DNA of 28,619 nucleotides from Patescibacteria group bacterium (GCA_022710205.1 JAKLHJ010000001.1:1-28619); one strand, 5' to 3'. Positions 14,351 to 22,054 are shown, numbered from the stretch's first letter. Notes: generated by a model from the letters alone, not told the origin. Numbers and translations are program-made.

Positions 14351-14761
14351 TTATCTCTTGCTCCACTGTGGCGCCTTTCGAGCTTTCTTCAATCCGAACT
14401 TCCTTCTTTCCTTTACTCTCGGATCTCTCTTTAGGTGTCCTTCTTTCTTGAGAGGCTTTCTCATCTCGGCGTCCATCTTTGTGATGGCTCTTGCGATACC
14501 AAGAAGAGCGGCGTCTACCTGTGAGCTCATTCCTCCTCCGTTAACCTTGATAGAAACCTTGAGCTTGTCTTTGAGATCTGCTCTGTTTACGAGGTCGGTA
14601 ATCTTCTGTCTGCTGTCGGCGGTATTCCAGTATTCCTTTATGTCCTTCTCATTTACCACAACCGTGCTCTTTGTGCCGGAAGCGGGCCAGACCCTAACTC
14701 TGGCAACGGAGCACTTTCGTCTCCCAACGGCTTCGAAATATTTTTCTGTTGTTTTTGCCAT
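14351..14761 (-). CDS. rpsI: 30S ribosomal protein S9
   Basis: 136 residues. It starts YFEAVGRRKCSVARVRVWP, the S9 signature. VNGGGMSSQVDAALLGIARAI is the conserved core. The tail KERRKFGLKKARKAPQWSKR has the universal ending KR, whose terminal Arg reaches the P-site tRNA in known ribosomes. It is the last gene of the ribosomal operon, starting five bases after rplM, with a strong terminator next. As in other housekeeping genes here, there is no Shine-Dalgarno site. Confidence 0.97.
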   Translation of the reverse strand: MAKTTEKYFEAVGRRKCSVARVRVWPASGTKSTVVVNEKDIKEYWNTADSRQKITDLVNRADLKDKLKVSIKVNGGGMSSQVDAALLGIARAITKMDAEMRKPLKKEGHLKRDPRVKERRKFGLKKARKAPQWSKR

Positions 14762-14766
14762 AAATT

Positions 14767-15120
14767 TTATTCGCTAACCGTTAAATTTTTGATCATTACA
14801 GCCCTCAACTTGTTCTTTGGGAGCATTCCGTAAACGGCCCTCTTGAAAACTTCTCCATAACCGAATTTTGCGACAACCCTCTCCATTGTTTCGGACTTCT
14901 GTCCTCCGGGATACTGAGAGTGTCTCAAATATTCTTTTCCCTTCATTTTTGCGGCAGGGATTTTGGCCTTTCCTGTATTTATAATTTTAACAGTAACTTT
15001 TGGAGCAATGTTTGATTCATACTCGGGAGAATTTTTGCCCATGAGCAACATCGCAGCCTCGGAAGCAACCCTTCCTACTGTTCTGTTGATAGCATCTATT
15101 GTGTATTCTTTCTTTGCCAT
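14767..15120 (-). CDS. rplM: 50S ribosomal protein L13
   Basis: 117 residues from the ATG at 15120 (an in-frame TTG at 15132 overlaps rplQ and is less likely). The conserved segments are IDAINRTVGRVASEAAMLLMGKN, VKIINTGKAKIPAAKMKGKEYLRHSQYPGG and VYGMLPKNKL. L13 is an early assembly protein of the large subunit and is nearly always followed by rpsI, as here. It starts four bases past the rplQ stop with no ribosome site, so translational coupling is likely. It is shorter than the E. coli protein (142), which is trimmed at the C-terminus here. Confidence 0.96.
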   Translation of the reverse strand: MAKKEYTIDAINRTVGRVASEAAMLLMGKNSPEYESNIAPKVTVKIINTGKAKIPAAKMKGKEYLRHSQYPGGQKSETMERVVAKFGYGEVFKRAVYGMLPKNKLRAVMIKNLTVSE

Positions 15121-15124
15121 ATAA

Positions 15125-15475
15125 TTATACAAATTCTACTATGGCCATTTTGCTTCCGTCTCCGCCTCTCTGGCCTAATTTTACAATTCTCAAGTAGCCT
15201 CCCTTTCGATCTTTATATTTAGGGGCTATTTCTTTAAAAATCTTAGCGGTTTGTTTTGGAGACACCAAGTACTGGCTTACAAGTCTTCTTGTGGCGACAT
15301 TATCTTCCTTCGCCTTTGTAACAAGCTTTTCAACGAAAGGTCTTATCTCTTTCGCCTTGGCCTCTGTTGTGATCATCTTTTCGTAGTTGATCAAATTGCA
15401 GGCTAAAGATCGGAGAAGTGCTGTTCTCTGGTCTGTCTCTCTGCCAAATTTTCTATTGGTATTGTGGTGTCTCAT
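15125..15475 (-). CDS. rplQ: 50S ribosomal protein L17
   Basis: 116 residues. It opens MRHHNTNRKFGRETDQRTALLRSLACNLI, an almost canonical L17 start (RH, KLGR-type, H/QR-x-A). The end of the protein is RKGGYLRIVKLGQRGGDGSKMAIVEFV, also canonical. It lies near the polypeptide exit tunnel. The gene follows rpoA by ten bases, the usual order in the bacterial alpha operon. Confidence 0.97.
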   Translation of the reverse strand: MRHHNTNRKFGRETDQRTALLRSLACNLINYEKMITTEAKAKEIRPFVEKLVTKAKEDNVATRRLVSQYLVSPKQTAKIFKEIAPKYKDRKGGYLRIVKLGQRGGDGSKMAIVEFV

Positions 15476-15485
15476 AAAATTTTAC

Positions 15486-16478
15486 TTACTTTAGGGTTAT
15501 CCCAAGATTACCCAAAACTTTCTTTATTTCATTTATACCCTTTTCGCCGAGTCCTGCGATCTCAAGAAGATCATCTTCTTTCTTTCTGGCGAGTCCGCCG
15601 ACTGTTCTAATGCTTGCCTCAGACAACGCTTTCATTGTTCTTCCGGAAAGCTTGAGGTCCTCAATTCTCATCTTTAGAACCTCTTCCTGATTTTCAGCCT
15701 TTACCTCGGGAGCTGCGGCCTTCTCTTCCGCCACTTCCTCCTTAACTTCCTCAACCTTCTTTACCTCTTCTTTTGTTTCCTCTTCATCCACGAAACCGAT
15801 AACAGACTTGAGCTGGGAAATCATTATCTCTATTGATCTCTCAAGAGCCTGTCTTGGTGTAAGTGTTCCATCTGTCTCAATAAATAATCGAAGTCTGTTG
15901 TAATCTGTTCTGTCTCCGACTCTCATATTTTCAACTTCGTAGTTGACCCTTCTTATTGGAGAGAAAGCCGCATCAACTGCAATCGTGCCGATCTCAACCT
16001 TATCCTTATTGATAAGCTCCTTTGGGACGAAGCCGAAACCTTTTTCAACAGTCAATTCAATATTTAATTTTGTGTTCTTGTCTGTGATAGTTGCGATGTG
16101 CTGTTCGGGATTTAGTATCTTTACAGAAGCCGTCTCCTCTATATCGGCGGCGGTAACATCTCCGACTTTTGAAGCCTTGAGATATACAACCTGAGGCTCA
16201 TCTTTGTCTACTTTGAACCTGAGTTTCTTAAGGTGCAAAACTATTGCTATAACATCCTCCTTGATACCCTCTAAGGTAGAAAATTCATGGTCGGCTCCCT
16301 CTATTTTAACGGAAGTAATTGTAGCGCCCGGAAGAGAGGACAAAATTATCCTTCTTAGGGAGTTACCTAAAGTGTGACCGTATCCGGGATACAATCCGTC
16401 TATCTCATACACGCCCTTCAACTCCGTCTCGGAAAAGACTCTCGGCTTTGATGGTAGAACAATATTGAAATCCAACAT
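15486..16478 (-). CDS. rpoA: DNA-directed RNA polymerase subunit alpha
   Basis: 330 residues. The N-terminal dimerisation domain contains YPGYGHTLGNSLRRIILSSLPG and a second conserved region around NYEVENMRVGDRTDYNRLRLFIETDGT. A highly acidic linker (about 232-265, rich in Glu, Lys and Val repeats) joins it to the C-terminal DNA/activator-binding domain. That domain has LKMRIEDLKLSGRTMKALSEA and LLEIAGLGEKGINEIKKVLG, a helix-hairpin-helix. All regions expected for a full-length alpha are present. The acidic linker is longer than usual. Position between rpsD and rplQ is standard. Confidence 0.98.
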   Translation of the reverse strand: MLDFNIVLPSKPRVFSETELKGVYEIDGLYPGYGHTLGNSLRRIILSSLPGATITSVKIEGADHEFSTLEGIKEDVIAIVLHLKKLRFKVDKDEPQVVYLKASKVGDVTAADIEETASVKILNPEQHIATITDKNTKLNIELTVEKGFGFVPKELINKDKVEIGTIAVDAAFSPIRRVNYEVENMRVGDRTDYNRLRLFIETDGTLTPRQALERSIEIMISQLKSVIGFVDEEETKEEVKKVEEVKEEVAEEKAAAPEVKAENQEEVLKMRIEDLKLSGRTMKALSEASIRTVGGLARKKEDDLLEIAGLGEKGINEIKKVLGNLGITLK

Positions 16479-16511
16479 ATTATTTTAAAATTAAACTAAA
16501 TTATTTAAAAA

Positions 16512-17132
16512 CTATGTTCTACTATAAAACTCCATAACTACGTTTAGGTTCAAAGTCTGATCTCCGTCGGCAAGCTCCGGAAGGTATATAACCTCCGCAA
16601 CCGACTTATCTAAGTCAAACTTCAACCACTTTGGGAATTTAAAATCCTTTAATTTAGATTTAAGTTCTGCAAAGAGAGGGCTCTTCTGGCTGGACTGTCT
16701 AACGGAAATTTTGTCTCCGAGCTTAACTCCATAAGAAGGAGTGTTTAATCTCTTTCCGTTCACCAAAATGTGTCCGTGCGAGACCATCTGTCTTGCAAAT
16801 GCTCTGGATGACGCGAAACCGAGTCTGAAAATAACGTTATCGAGTCTTGTCTCGAGAGCCTGGCAAAGCATGTTTGCAGGATTGCCCTTTTTTGAAGATT
16901 TAGAGGCATTAACGTAGTTCACAAACTGTCTTTCTGTAACTCCGTATGTAAATTTGGCCTTCTGCTTCTCCTGGAACTGTGTGCCATATTCTGATTTTGG
17001 CTTTGGTCTGCCCTTTCGGCCGCCTCTAGCACCCTCCTTTGTAAGGGTAGATGTATACCTTGGGCTCTGGCATTGTGGAAAAACCATTCCGCCGACCCTT
17101 CTACATACTTTATACTTTGGTCCTCTTAACAT
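16512..17132 (-). CDS. rpsD: 30S ribosomal protein S4
   Basis: 206 residues, full length. S4 binds 16S rRNA early and nucleates 30S assembly. The S4 RNA-binding domain is clear at about 90-155 (ETRLDNVIFRLGFASSRAFARQMVSHGHILVNGKRL). The N-terminal part keeps two Cys (CRRVGGMVFPQC), fewer than the four of zinc-binding S4 forms. In many bacteria S4 represses this operon by binding its mRNA upstream of rpsM. Whether it does so here is unknown. Confidence 0.97.
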   Translation of the reverse strand: MLRGPKYKVCRRVGGMVFPQCQSPRYTSTLTKEGARGGRKGRPKPKSEYGTQFQEKQKAKFTYGVTERQFVNYVNASKSSKKGNPANMLCQALETRLDNVIFRLGFASSRAFARQMVSHGHILVNGKRLNTPSYGVKLGDKISVRQSSQKSPLFAELKSKLKDFKFPKWLKFDLDKSVAEVIYLPELADGDQTLNLNVVMEFYSRT

Positions 17133-17154
17133 TACTTTATATTGAAAGAATTAA

Positions 17155-17586
17155 TTATACTCTTCTTGGTTTCTTTGGCTTTGGTCCGTTGTGTGGCACA
17201 GGAGTCTTGTCTGTAATGGATAAGATCCCTATCCCCTTAGAAGAGAAAGCTCTAATTGAGGACTCTCTTCCCGCACCTACTCCGCTAACGACCACGTCAA
17301 CCTCGTTAACTCCCATAGCCTTAGCCTTGTCTCCGAGTAACTCGCCGACTTTAGCCGCAGCAAAAGGAGTGCCTTTTTTAGCACCCTTGAAACCTAATGT
17401 ACCGGAAGAAGAAGCGGCAACAGCGTTACCCTTGCTGTCTGCCAACAAAACCTTGGTGTTATTGTATGTTGCTTGCACGAAGAGGATACCTGTAGACATT
17501 TTGTGTCTAGGCACCTTTGGAGCCGCGGCCTTTGTATCCTTGATTTCTGCGTTTTCGTTTTTAACTGTTTTTGTATCTGTAGACAT
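17155..17586 (-). CDS. rpsK: 30S ribosomal protein S11
   Basis: 143 residues. The core is canonical: GILFVQATYNNTKVLLADSKGNAVAASSSGTLGFKGAKKGTPFAA, then VVVSGVGAGRESSIRAFSSKGI and the end DKTPVPHNGPKPKKPRRV. The N-terminal 30 residues (MSTDTKTVKNENAEIKDTKA) are a variable charged extension. The gap to rpsM is 129 bases, unusually wide for this operon, and is almost filled by a repeat element. Confidence 0.97.
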   Translation of the reverse strand: MSTDTKTVKNENAEIKDTKAAAPKVPRHKMSTGILFVQATYNNTKVLLADSKGNAVAASSSGTLGFKGAKKGTPFAAAKVGELLGDKAKAMGVNEVDVVVSGVGAGRESSIRAFSSKGIGILSITDKTPVPHNGPKPKKPRRV

Positions 17587-17601
17587 TTTTGACCAATTAG
17601 T

Positions 17602-17715
17602 TTTACCCTCCTAAATTTTTTAACTGTTTAATATTTTTCTTAAAATTATATTCGTCTCTGTGAAGTTAACTTTTATCATCTAATTTTCTTTGTTAAGAAA
17701 ATTTTGGCGGGTTAA
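17602..17715. repeat. Family A inverted-repeat element, copy 2, inside the alpha operon (114 bp)
   Basis: Ends TTTACCCTCCTAAATTTT and, opposite strand, TTAACCCGCCAAAATTTT. The inverted repeat extends inward through TTAAC/GTTAA to about 22 bases. It directly abuts the rpsM stop codon and ends 15 bases before rpsK. In the operon mRNA the arms would pair, placing AGGAGGG in a stem upstream of rpsK. The interior is AT-rich and non-coding. Confidence 0.7.
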
Positions 17716-18096
17716 CTACTTCTTCTCAACCTTCTTTCTTCCCGAACCCATCGTCTTTCTTGTGTTTCCTCTTCTTGTTCTGGAGTTGGTCTTCGTTCTC
17801 TGTCCCCTTGATGGCAAGCTCTTCATGTGTCTGAGGCCTCTGTAGCATTTTATATCCTTGAGTCTCTTGATATTTCCGGCCACCTCTCTTTTTAATTCTC
17901 CCTCGATTGTCCTGCTTTCAACTTCTTTTCTGAGAGCATTCTCTTTCTCTTCGGAAAGATCTCCCGGTCTAGCGCCCCTATCTATTCCTAGCTTGTCTAA
18001 AATTGACTGAGCAATCGGTCTGCCTATTCCATAAAGCGTAGTTAGACCAACCTCCAATCTTTTATTATCTGGTATTGTTAAACCTGAGATTCTCAT
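17716..18096 (-). CDS. rpsM: 30S ribosomal protein S13
   Basis: 126 residues. It starts MRISGLTIPDNKRLEVGLTTLYGIGRPIAQSIL (helix-two-turns-helix), contains IEGELKREVAGNIKRLKDIKCYRGLRHMKSLPSRGQRTKTNSRTRRG, and has the basic tail KTMGSGRKKVEKK. S13 sits in the 30S head and contacts tRNA in the P site and the 50S subunit. It follows rpmJ by 28 bases without a Shine-Dalgarno site. Confidence 0.97.
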   Translation of the reverse strand: MRISGLTIPDNKRLEVGLTTLYGIGRPIAQSILDKLGIDRGARPGDLSEEKENALRKEVESRTIEGELKREVAGNIKRLKDIKCYRGLRHMKSLPSRGQRTKTNSRTRRGNTRKTMGSGRKKVEKK

Positions 18097-18124
18097 GAAA
18101 AGTTTTTATAATTCTTAATTAAAA

Positions 18125-18238
18125 TTAACCCTGTCGCTGTTTATGCTTTGCAATTTCGCAAATAACATAAACACGGCCCTTTCTTCTGACCGATTTACAC
18201 TTCGCACACATTTTTTTTGTTGAGGATCTTATTTTCAT
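18125..18238 (-). CDS. rpmJ: 50S ribosomal protein L36
   Basis: 37 residues, short but unmistakable: MKIRSSTKKMCAKCKSVRRK, then GRVYVICEIAKHKQRQG. The zinc knuckle is complete (Cys11, Cys14, Cys27 and His32, approximately). This is the zinc-binding type of L36. It starts three bases after the infA stop, the standard bacterial order infA-rpmJ-rpsM. Confidence 0.96.
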   Translation of the reverse strand: MKIRSSTKKMCAKCKSVRRKGRVYVICEIAKHKQRQG

Positions 18239-18241
18239 CGT

Positions 18242-18472
18242 TTACATTCTTCTTACTATTCTCCCTCTCTCTCCGTGTGAATCCAACTGGACTCTTACTT
18301 TATCGCCGATCAATATTTTTATCCTATTGATCCGCATTTTTCCGGAAAGATACGTGAGTATTACCTTATCGTTGCCAATATCAACTCGAAACATTGTATT
18401 AGGCAAAGACTCCACGACTACGCCCTCGACCTCCGCTCCCGTCGATGAGCTGTTTGTAACTTTTATATCCAT
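18242..18472 (-). CDS. infA: Translation initiation factor IF-1
   Basis: 76 residues, one S1-like OB-fold: EVEGVVVESLPNTMFRVDIGNDKVILTYLSGKMRINRIKILIGDKVRVQL, ending GRIVRRM. IF-1 blocks the A site during initiation. It is the first gene of the alpha operon, with a promoter right upstream. The N-terminus (MDIKVTNSSSTGA) is slightly extended and differs from the usual MAKED-type start. There is no Shine-Dalgarno site, and the predicted leader is only about ten bases. Confidence 0.94.
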   Translation of the reverse strand: MDIKVTNSSSTGAEVEGVVVESLPNTMFRVDIGNDKVILTYLSGKMRINRIKILIGDKVRVQLDSHGERGRIVRRM

Positions 18473-18488
18473 TTTTTAACGTCAGAGT

Positions 18489-18518
18489 ATGATAGCAGAA
18501 AAGAGCCCAATAAGTCAA
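18489..18518 (-). promoter_or_regulatory. Promoter of the infA/alpha operon, -35 overlapping a repeat element
   Basis: Minus strand TTGACT (18518-18513), 18 bases, then TATCAT (18494-18489) preceded by TG in extended -10 position. The -35 box lies in the terminal repeat of the element at 18514-18589 (GGGGTTGAC). Confidence 0.6.
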
Positions 18519-18589
18519 CCCCATAGTAGATTTTGGCGATGGCCGATGGCCGCGCTATGTGCGTTGCTAAAATTAACTACGGGGTCAAC
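18514..18589. repeat. Family B inverted-repeat element, copy 1 (76 bp)
   Basis: Arms of 24 bases: GTCAACCCCATAGTAGATTTTGGC at the left, here split as GTCAACCCCATAG and TAGATTTTGGC, mirrored by GCTAAAATTAAC and TACGGGGTCAAC at the right. The middle (ATGGCC, CGCGC, then GTTGC) matches the copy at 24158-24244. It lies in the gap between infA and the baseplate-J-like gene. The rest of the gap (18590-18684) shows no gene. Confidence 0.7.
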
Positions 18590-18684
18590 CCCCTTATCTA
18601 CCGCCAATAAATCCTTATTTTACTTGATAATACTTAATTGCCTCGTTATGGTGTGGGGGCTTGTCCCGCAACCATCTTTCAAAA

Positions 18685-19983
18685 TTAGTCTTCTATTAAC
18701 TCGACCGTTATCCTGCCCACCTCATCAGGGAAACTCCCGGACCAAGACGGGTTAAATATTGTTTCAGCTTTTTCTATCGTCGGATATTTTTTAAAAATGT
18801 CCTGATAATTCTCTTTTTTGATGCCCAATAGGTCTTTCTTGAAATTATCTACGTCCAAGTTCCAGGTGACCTTTGCGTCTCCGTTCAATTTGAAAGTAAA
18901 CATTTTACTTGAATCCGGAGAAACACCCTCCTTGACCAAAATCTTAAACTCAAGGGCGGGAAGTTCATTCGAATGAACATCATAATTATTTAAGGAAGGA
19001 AGTTTTTTCTTTGTCATTGCGGTAGCAAGCTCTTTCATATCGAACATAAACGCGCCGGCGGACCCCTTCATTTTGAGATACACCTTGTCCCCCTCCCATT
19101 CTGAGCCAAGTTGTTTTATGTTATCTTCAAAATCAACGAACATCGCATCCTCGTAAACAATATATCCGGCCGGAACTTCCGACGCGATTTTTTCTCTCAA
19201 TTTCTTCGTCAAAGAATCTTCAAGCTTCTTTTTTGTGAGAGCAACATCTGTCGGAGACACTATTTTCATCTCACCGACATAACCGCCGGACATATCCCCC
19301 TTGCCCCTACCGTATACGCTTGTGTATCTTGGACTGCCCTTAAGACCCGGCAAGGTATAATCTGATGCCTTTATATTGTATTCCTTACCCGCCTCGGCGG
19401 CATAAACCGTAACTGTTAGCGACCCCGGCACCAACTTGCCGGAAACCGTCTGCTTGCCCGGGATTGTAACCGCCTTGTCTATTTTGAATATTTTGCCGTC
19501 AGAAGATTCAAACCTTGTGCCCGCTACCAACTTTTGGGAGGCGGTGCTGTAATTATTGTAAACAACTATTTCACCGCTCGCTTTTTGTGATACGGCCTTT
19601 GATTCAGTGGCGGCTATCGGGAGAGAATCATTCTCCTCCACTTTCATGGTCTTGAAAACAACGCCGTCTTTCACCGCGTCTTTAACAGAAACAGCAACGA
19701 AAGCGTCATCCATAGAAACGTTTTCTGAGATTGGGGTTACCTTAACGACCACGCTTGAATAAGCCGACGAGAACCAAATAAACGCGAGCAAGAGGGCTGT
19801 TGAAACGGAGATGATGGTCTTTGTGCTTGTAGCACTAAAAAATCTTTTCCCCGATTTCTTGTCTAGAGAAAAACTCACGGGGGTTCGCCGTCTGGGCACC
19901 TCTTCATAAAGATCCTTATGCACAGGACGCTCCGCCCTACTGCCCGCTCCGGAAATAAAATCTTTGAATGGTTGTTTTCTCAT
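18685..19983 (-). CDS. Baseplate J-like membrane protein
   Basis: 432 residues. A basic cytoplasmic N-terminus (about 1-53) is followed by one membrane helix (about 54-76, TIISVSTALLLAFIWFSSAY). The rest lies outside. Residues about 130-205 match the pattern of baseplate-J-like domains: ASGEIVVYNNYSTASQKLVA, GTRFESSDGKIFKI, then VPGSLTVTVYAAEAGKEYNI. The remaining 220 residues are alpha/beta with no named motif. Proteins of this form, next to a PilM/FtsA-like ATPase, recur in Parcubacteria, where their role is not established. A part in a cell-surface or pilus-like machine is possible. It starts 28 bases after the 20012 gene and is probably cotranscribed. Confidence 0.6.
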   Translation of the reverse strand: MRKQPFKDFISGAGSRAERPVHKDLYEEVPRRRTPVSFSLDKKSGKRFFSATSTKTIISVSTALLLAFIWFSSAYSSVVVKVTPISENVSMDDAFVAVSVKDAVKDGVVFKTMKVEENDSLPIAATESKAVSQKASGEIVVYNNYSTASQKLVAGTRFESSDGKIFKIDKAVTIPGKQTVSGKLVPGSLTVTVYAAEAGKEYNIKASDYTLPGLKGSPRYTSVYGRGKGDMSGGYVGEMKIVSPTDVALTKKKLEDSLTKKLREKIASEVPAGYIVYEDAMFVDFEDNIKQLGSEWEGDKVYLKMKGSAGAFMFDMKELATAMTKKKLPSLNNYDVHSNELPALEFKILVKEGVSPDSSKMFTFKLNGDAKVTWNLDVDNFKKDLLGIKKENYQDIFKKYPTIEKAETIFNPSWSGSFPDEVGRITVELIED

Positions 19984-20011
19984 TGGATTTTAAAAATTAA
20001 TAATTTTTACA

Positions 20012-21235
20012 CTACAAAATATACCTCTTCTCTTCTCCCCAACGATGCGCAATATTCTGCCGGTAAAACTTGTCTATAAAAATCGCATCAACAAGCAAGT
20101 GAAGCTCGTCCGGGCAGCTGCTGATATTCTTACAAAGTTCGGCGAATAAATTTGGCTCAAGACACTCAACCCGCGGCGAGCGGCTTGTCACCAGCAATCC
20201 CGAAACCTCCGCCTTTTGAATAAAATTAATAAAAACATCTTTACACGTCTCTTCGGTGGCGATATAAAAAATATCCGGCAAAAGACGATGGAATGATATT
20301 TTTCTTAAGGTTTCATAAAAATGGTCGGTCCACAAGACCATAGCCCTGTCTATCGCATCCACCATTTTTACGGACAGGTCTTTCTCGGCAGATCCGGACA
20401 AATATAATTTTAGATAAGAAAGTGCTTGCTCGTTAGAAAGATTGAATCTATCCATTATAACCCTCGTGAGCATGCTCATACCAACAGGGAAAGATGCGAT
20501 ATCCTCCACTTCGCCGTCCCTTATTACTGAAACTTCCGATATTTCATCCTCTATGTTTACGACGACAAAACTAGGTCTTTCCGGGGCTATTTTTCTTACA
20601 ATATCCGACAGCGCAAAAGTAAAAGAATGAAAATCTATTTTGTTGGTATGCAAATTCTTAAAAATATTTTTTTTAAGACTATCCAACAACTCACCCGGAG
20701 CCATGCTCACAAAAACCGAAATCTCTATTTCAGATGCGTTCTTTTTTATTGGTGAGCTAGTTTCATACCCGTTCAATTTAATTTGAGTTATCTTGTGTTC
20801 CATCATAACGTTGGGGGAATCAGATGCATTTGTATTTAACAGATGCTTTTGTTGAAACTCTTTTGAATCTTGAAGTATCAAAGAGTGAAGAACTTCTTCG
20901 GAAATAGTAACGGGTTTGTCATATTTACTCTTAATTATTCTAACCTGAGAAGCGTGGAGGTGAGGACCAAGTATACAAAATACTTTTGACGGTATCTTAA
21001 AACCGGAATCCCTTATCGCCAGAGCGACGAACGCTACGGCCTGAGAGATTGAGGCGAGTAAGCGCTTATTATTGAAACTTCTTTGGAAGGGTATTTCTTT
21101 TCTAACACTAAAAACTTTTATCGGAGCACCCCCGCCCTCTTTGTTCACGGTCAATATCATCCCCCCGACAGATCCGTCGCGTATATCCAACACAACAACG
21201 TCCTCCTTTTTTATAAAAACAAAAGGGTTTATCAC
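20012..21235 (-). CDS. PilM/FtsA-like actin-fold ATPase-related protein
   Basis: 407 residues from a GTG at 21235. It begins VINPFVFIKKEDVVVLDIRDGSVGG, like the phosphate-1 strand-turn of actin-fold proteins. It continues through an SHS2-like region, then VVVNIEDEISEVSVIRDGEVEDIASFPVGMSML, like the phosphate-2 and connect regions. Several key Gly/Asp positions are substituted, so nucleotide binding is uncertain. The reading frame is open further to a TTG at 21316, but that stretch contains the terminator of the upstream gene. The GTG sits six bases after an extended -10 box, so I take the shorter, leaderless form. It forms an operon with the baseplate-J-like membrane protein, which it may organise from the cytoplasm. 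Confidence 0.6.
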   Translation of the reverse strand: MINPFVFIKKEDVVVLDIRDGSVGGMILTVNKEGGGAPIKVFSVRKEIPFQRSFNNKRLLASISQAVAFVALAIRDSGFKIPSKVFCILGPHLHASQVRIIKSKYDKPVTISEEVLHSLILQDSKEFQQKHLLNTNASDSPNVMMEHKITQIKLNGYETSSPIKKNASEIEISVFVSMAPGELLDSLKKNIFKNLHTNKIDFHSFTFALSDIVRKIAPERPSFVVVNIEDEISEVSVIRDGEVEDIASFPVGMSMLTRVIMDRFNLSNEQALSYLKLYLSGSAEKDLSVKMVDAIDRAMVLWTDHFYETLRKISFHRLLPDIFYIATEETCKDVFINFIQKAEVSGLLVTSRSPRVECLEPNLFAELCKNISSCPDELHLLVDAIFIDKFYRQNIAHRWGEEKRYIL

Positions 21236-21241
21236 TTCTAA

Positions 21242-21250
21242 ATTATAACA
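21242..21250 (-). promoter_or_regulatory. Extended -10 promoter of the PilM-like gene
   Basis: Minus strand TGTTATAAT, then TTAGAA and the GTG start. The same spacing of six bases is found at capA, the DedA gene and the S23 gene. Confidence 0.55.
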
Positions 21251-21287
21251 TTCTTTTGCCGCAAGTTCTCCAGCCCGCTTGTGGAAA

Positions 21288-21314
21288 AGAAAAAGGGCAG
21301 ACCGTAGTCCGCCC
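21288..21314 (-). terminator. Terminator of the DUF5701-like gene
   Basis: Minus strand GGGCGGAC-TACG-GTCTGCCC, a stem with one G-U pair, followed by TTTTTC. It starts seven bases past the stop codon and separates this gene from the PilM-like gene. Confidence 0.85.
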
Positions 21315-21321
21315 AAAACAA

Positions 21322-22020
21322 TTATTCTTTAACGCAAGAGACCGTGCCGCGGTCCGAATACTTATTATCGGGGCTCTCCGCATCAACGCGGATCTTGTCG
21401 CCCTTTATATAAACCACCGGGGTCTTCCCATTGCAACGAGAGCCGGCAAACCACATGCCGTTTCTCGCGGCATTGCCCCCGAGAAAGAACATAAAGGTGC
21501 CCTCAATGGCATTAAGAGGTCTGCGCCCGAGTGAAGCGAGTTTTTTGGCGGCTTCCTTGGGTGTCAGCCCGAGCATATCGCCGCCGGAAGAAACATCAAA
21601 CACATAATATGGTCCGGAATGAGAGTTGCTCTCCCCTAAAAGCGGATAAAATTGCTTAAAGTTAACAATGTCCAACTTTCTATCAGTTTCCTTCAGCTTG
21701 GGCCTACCGCATCTGCCCGTGAGACCATAACCGACGCTAATTGCGGGCACAAAAGGAATATTTCCCGGCGCTATGTCCATCTTGGCCGCCTTAACGGTAA
21801 CCGAAGTTCTCTGGACCATAAGATCACCGAGAAACTCATCGCCAAAACCTCGTGCACGAAGCTCAGCGATCTGATTATCAAAAATCTTTTCCATCCTCGG
21901 AACGTTGTCCATGAAATTAGCAACGTGGATTGTTTCGATGCCAAAAACAAGTGCAGGGGAAAATGAAATAATGAGCGCGGAAATAAATAATGTCTGAACA
22001 AGAATACTATTTTTTCTCAC
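21322..22020 (-). CDS. Secreted DUF5701-like protein
   Basis: 232 residues. It starts with GTG and has a strong GGGGAGGAA ribosome site seven bases before it. A signal peptide is present (about 1-27, VQTLFISALIISFSPALVFG). The mature part resembles the DUF5701 family: IPFVPAISVGYGLTG, then PYYVFDVSSGGDMLGLTPKEA, LASLGRRPLNAIEGTFMFF and AGSRCNGKTPVVYIKGD. The two Cys pairs could form disulfides outside the cell. Known family members are mostly cytoplasmic and uncharacterised, so the exported form is notable. It has its own terminator and is a single-gene unit. Function unknown. Confidence 0.6.
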   Translation of the reverse strand: MRKNSILVQTLFISALIISFSPALVFGIETIHVANFMDNVPRMEKIFDNQIAELRARGFGDEFLGDLMVQRTSVTVKAAKMDIAPGNIPFVPAISVGYGLTGRCGRPKLKETDRKLDIVNFKQFYPLLGESNSHSGPYYVFDVSSGGDMLGLTPKEAAKKLASLGRRPLNAIEGTFMFFLGGNAARNGMWFAGSRCNGKTPVVYIKGDKIRVDAESPDNKYSDRGTVSCVKE

Positions 22021-22054
22021 AAAAATTCCTCCCCTTCCGTGTATTTTTTTGCGT

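Noticed and set aside
21236..21316. TTG start of the PilM-like gene
   Set aside because: The stretch contains the upstream gene's terminator and the promoter; the GTG at 21235 fits the family start.
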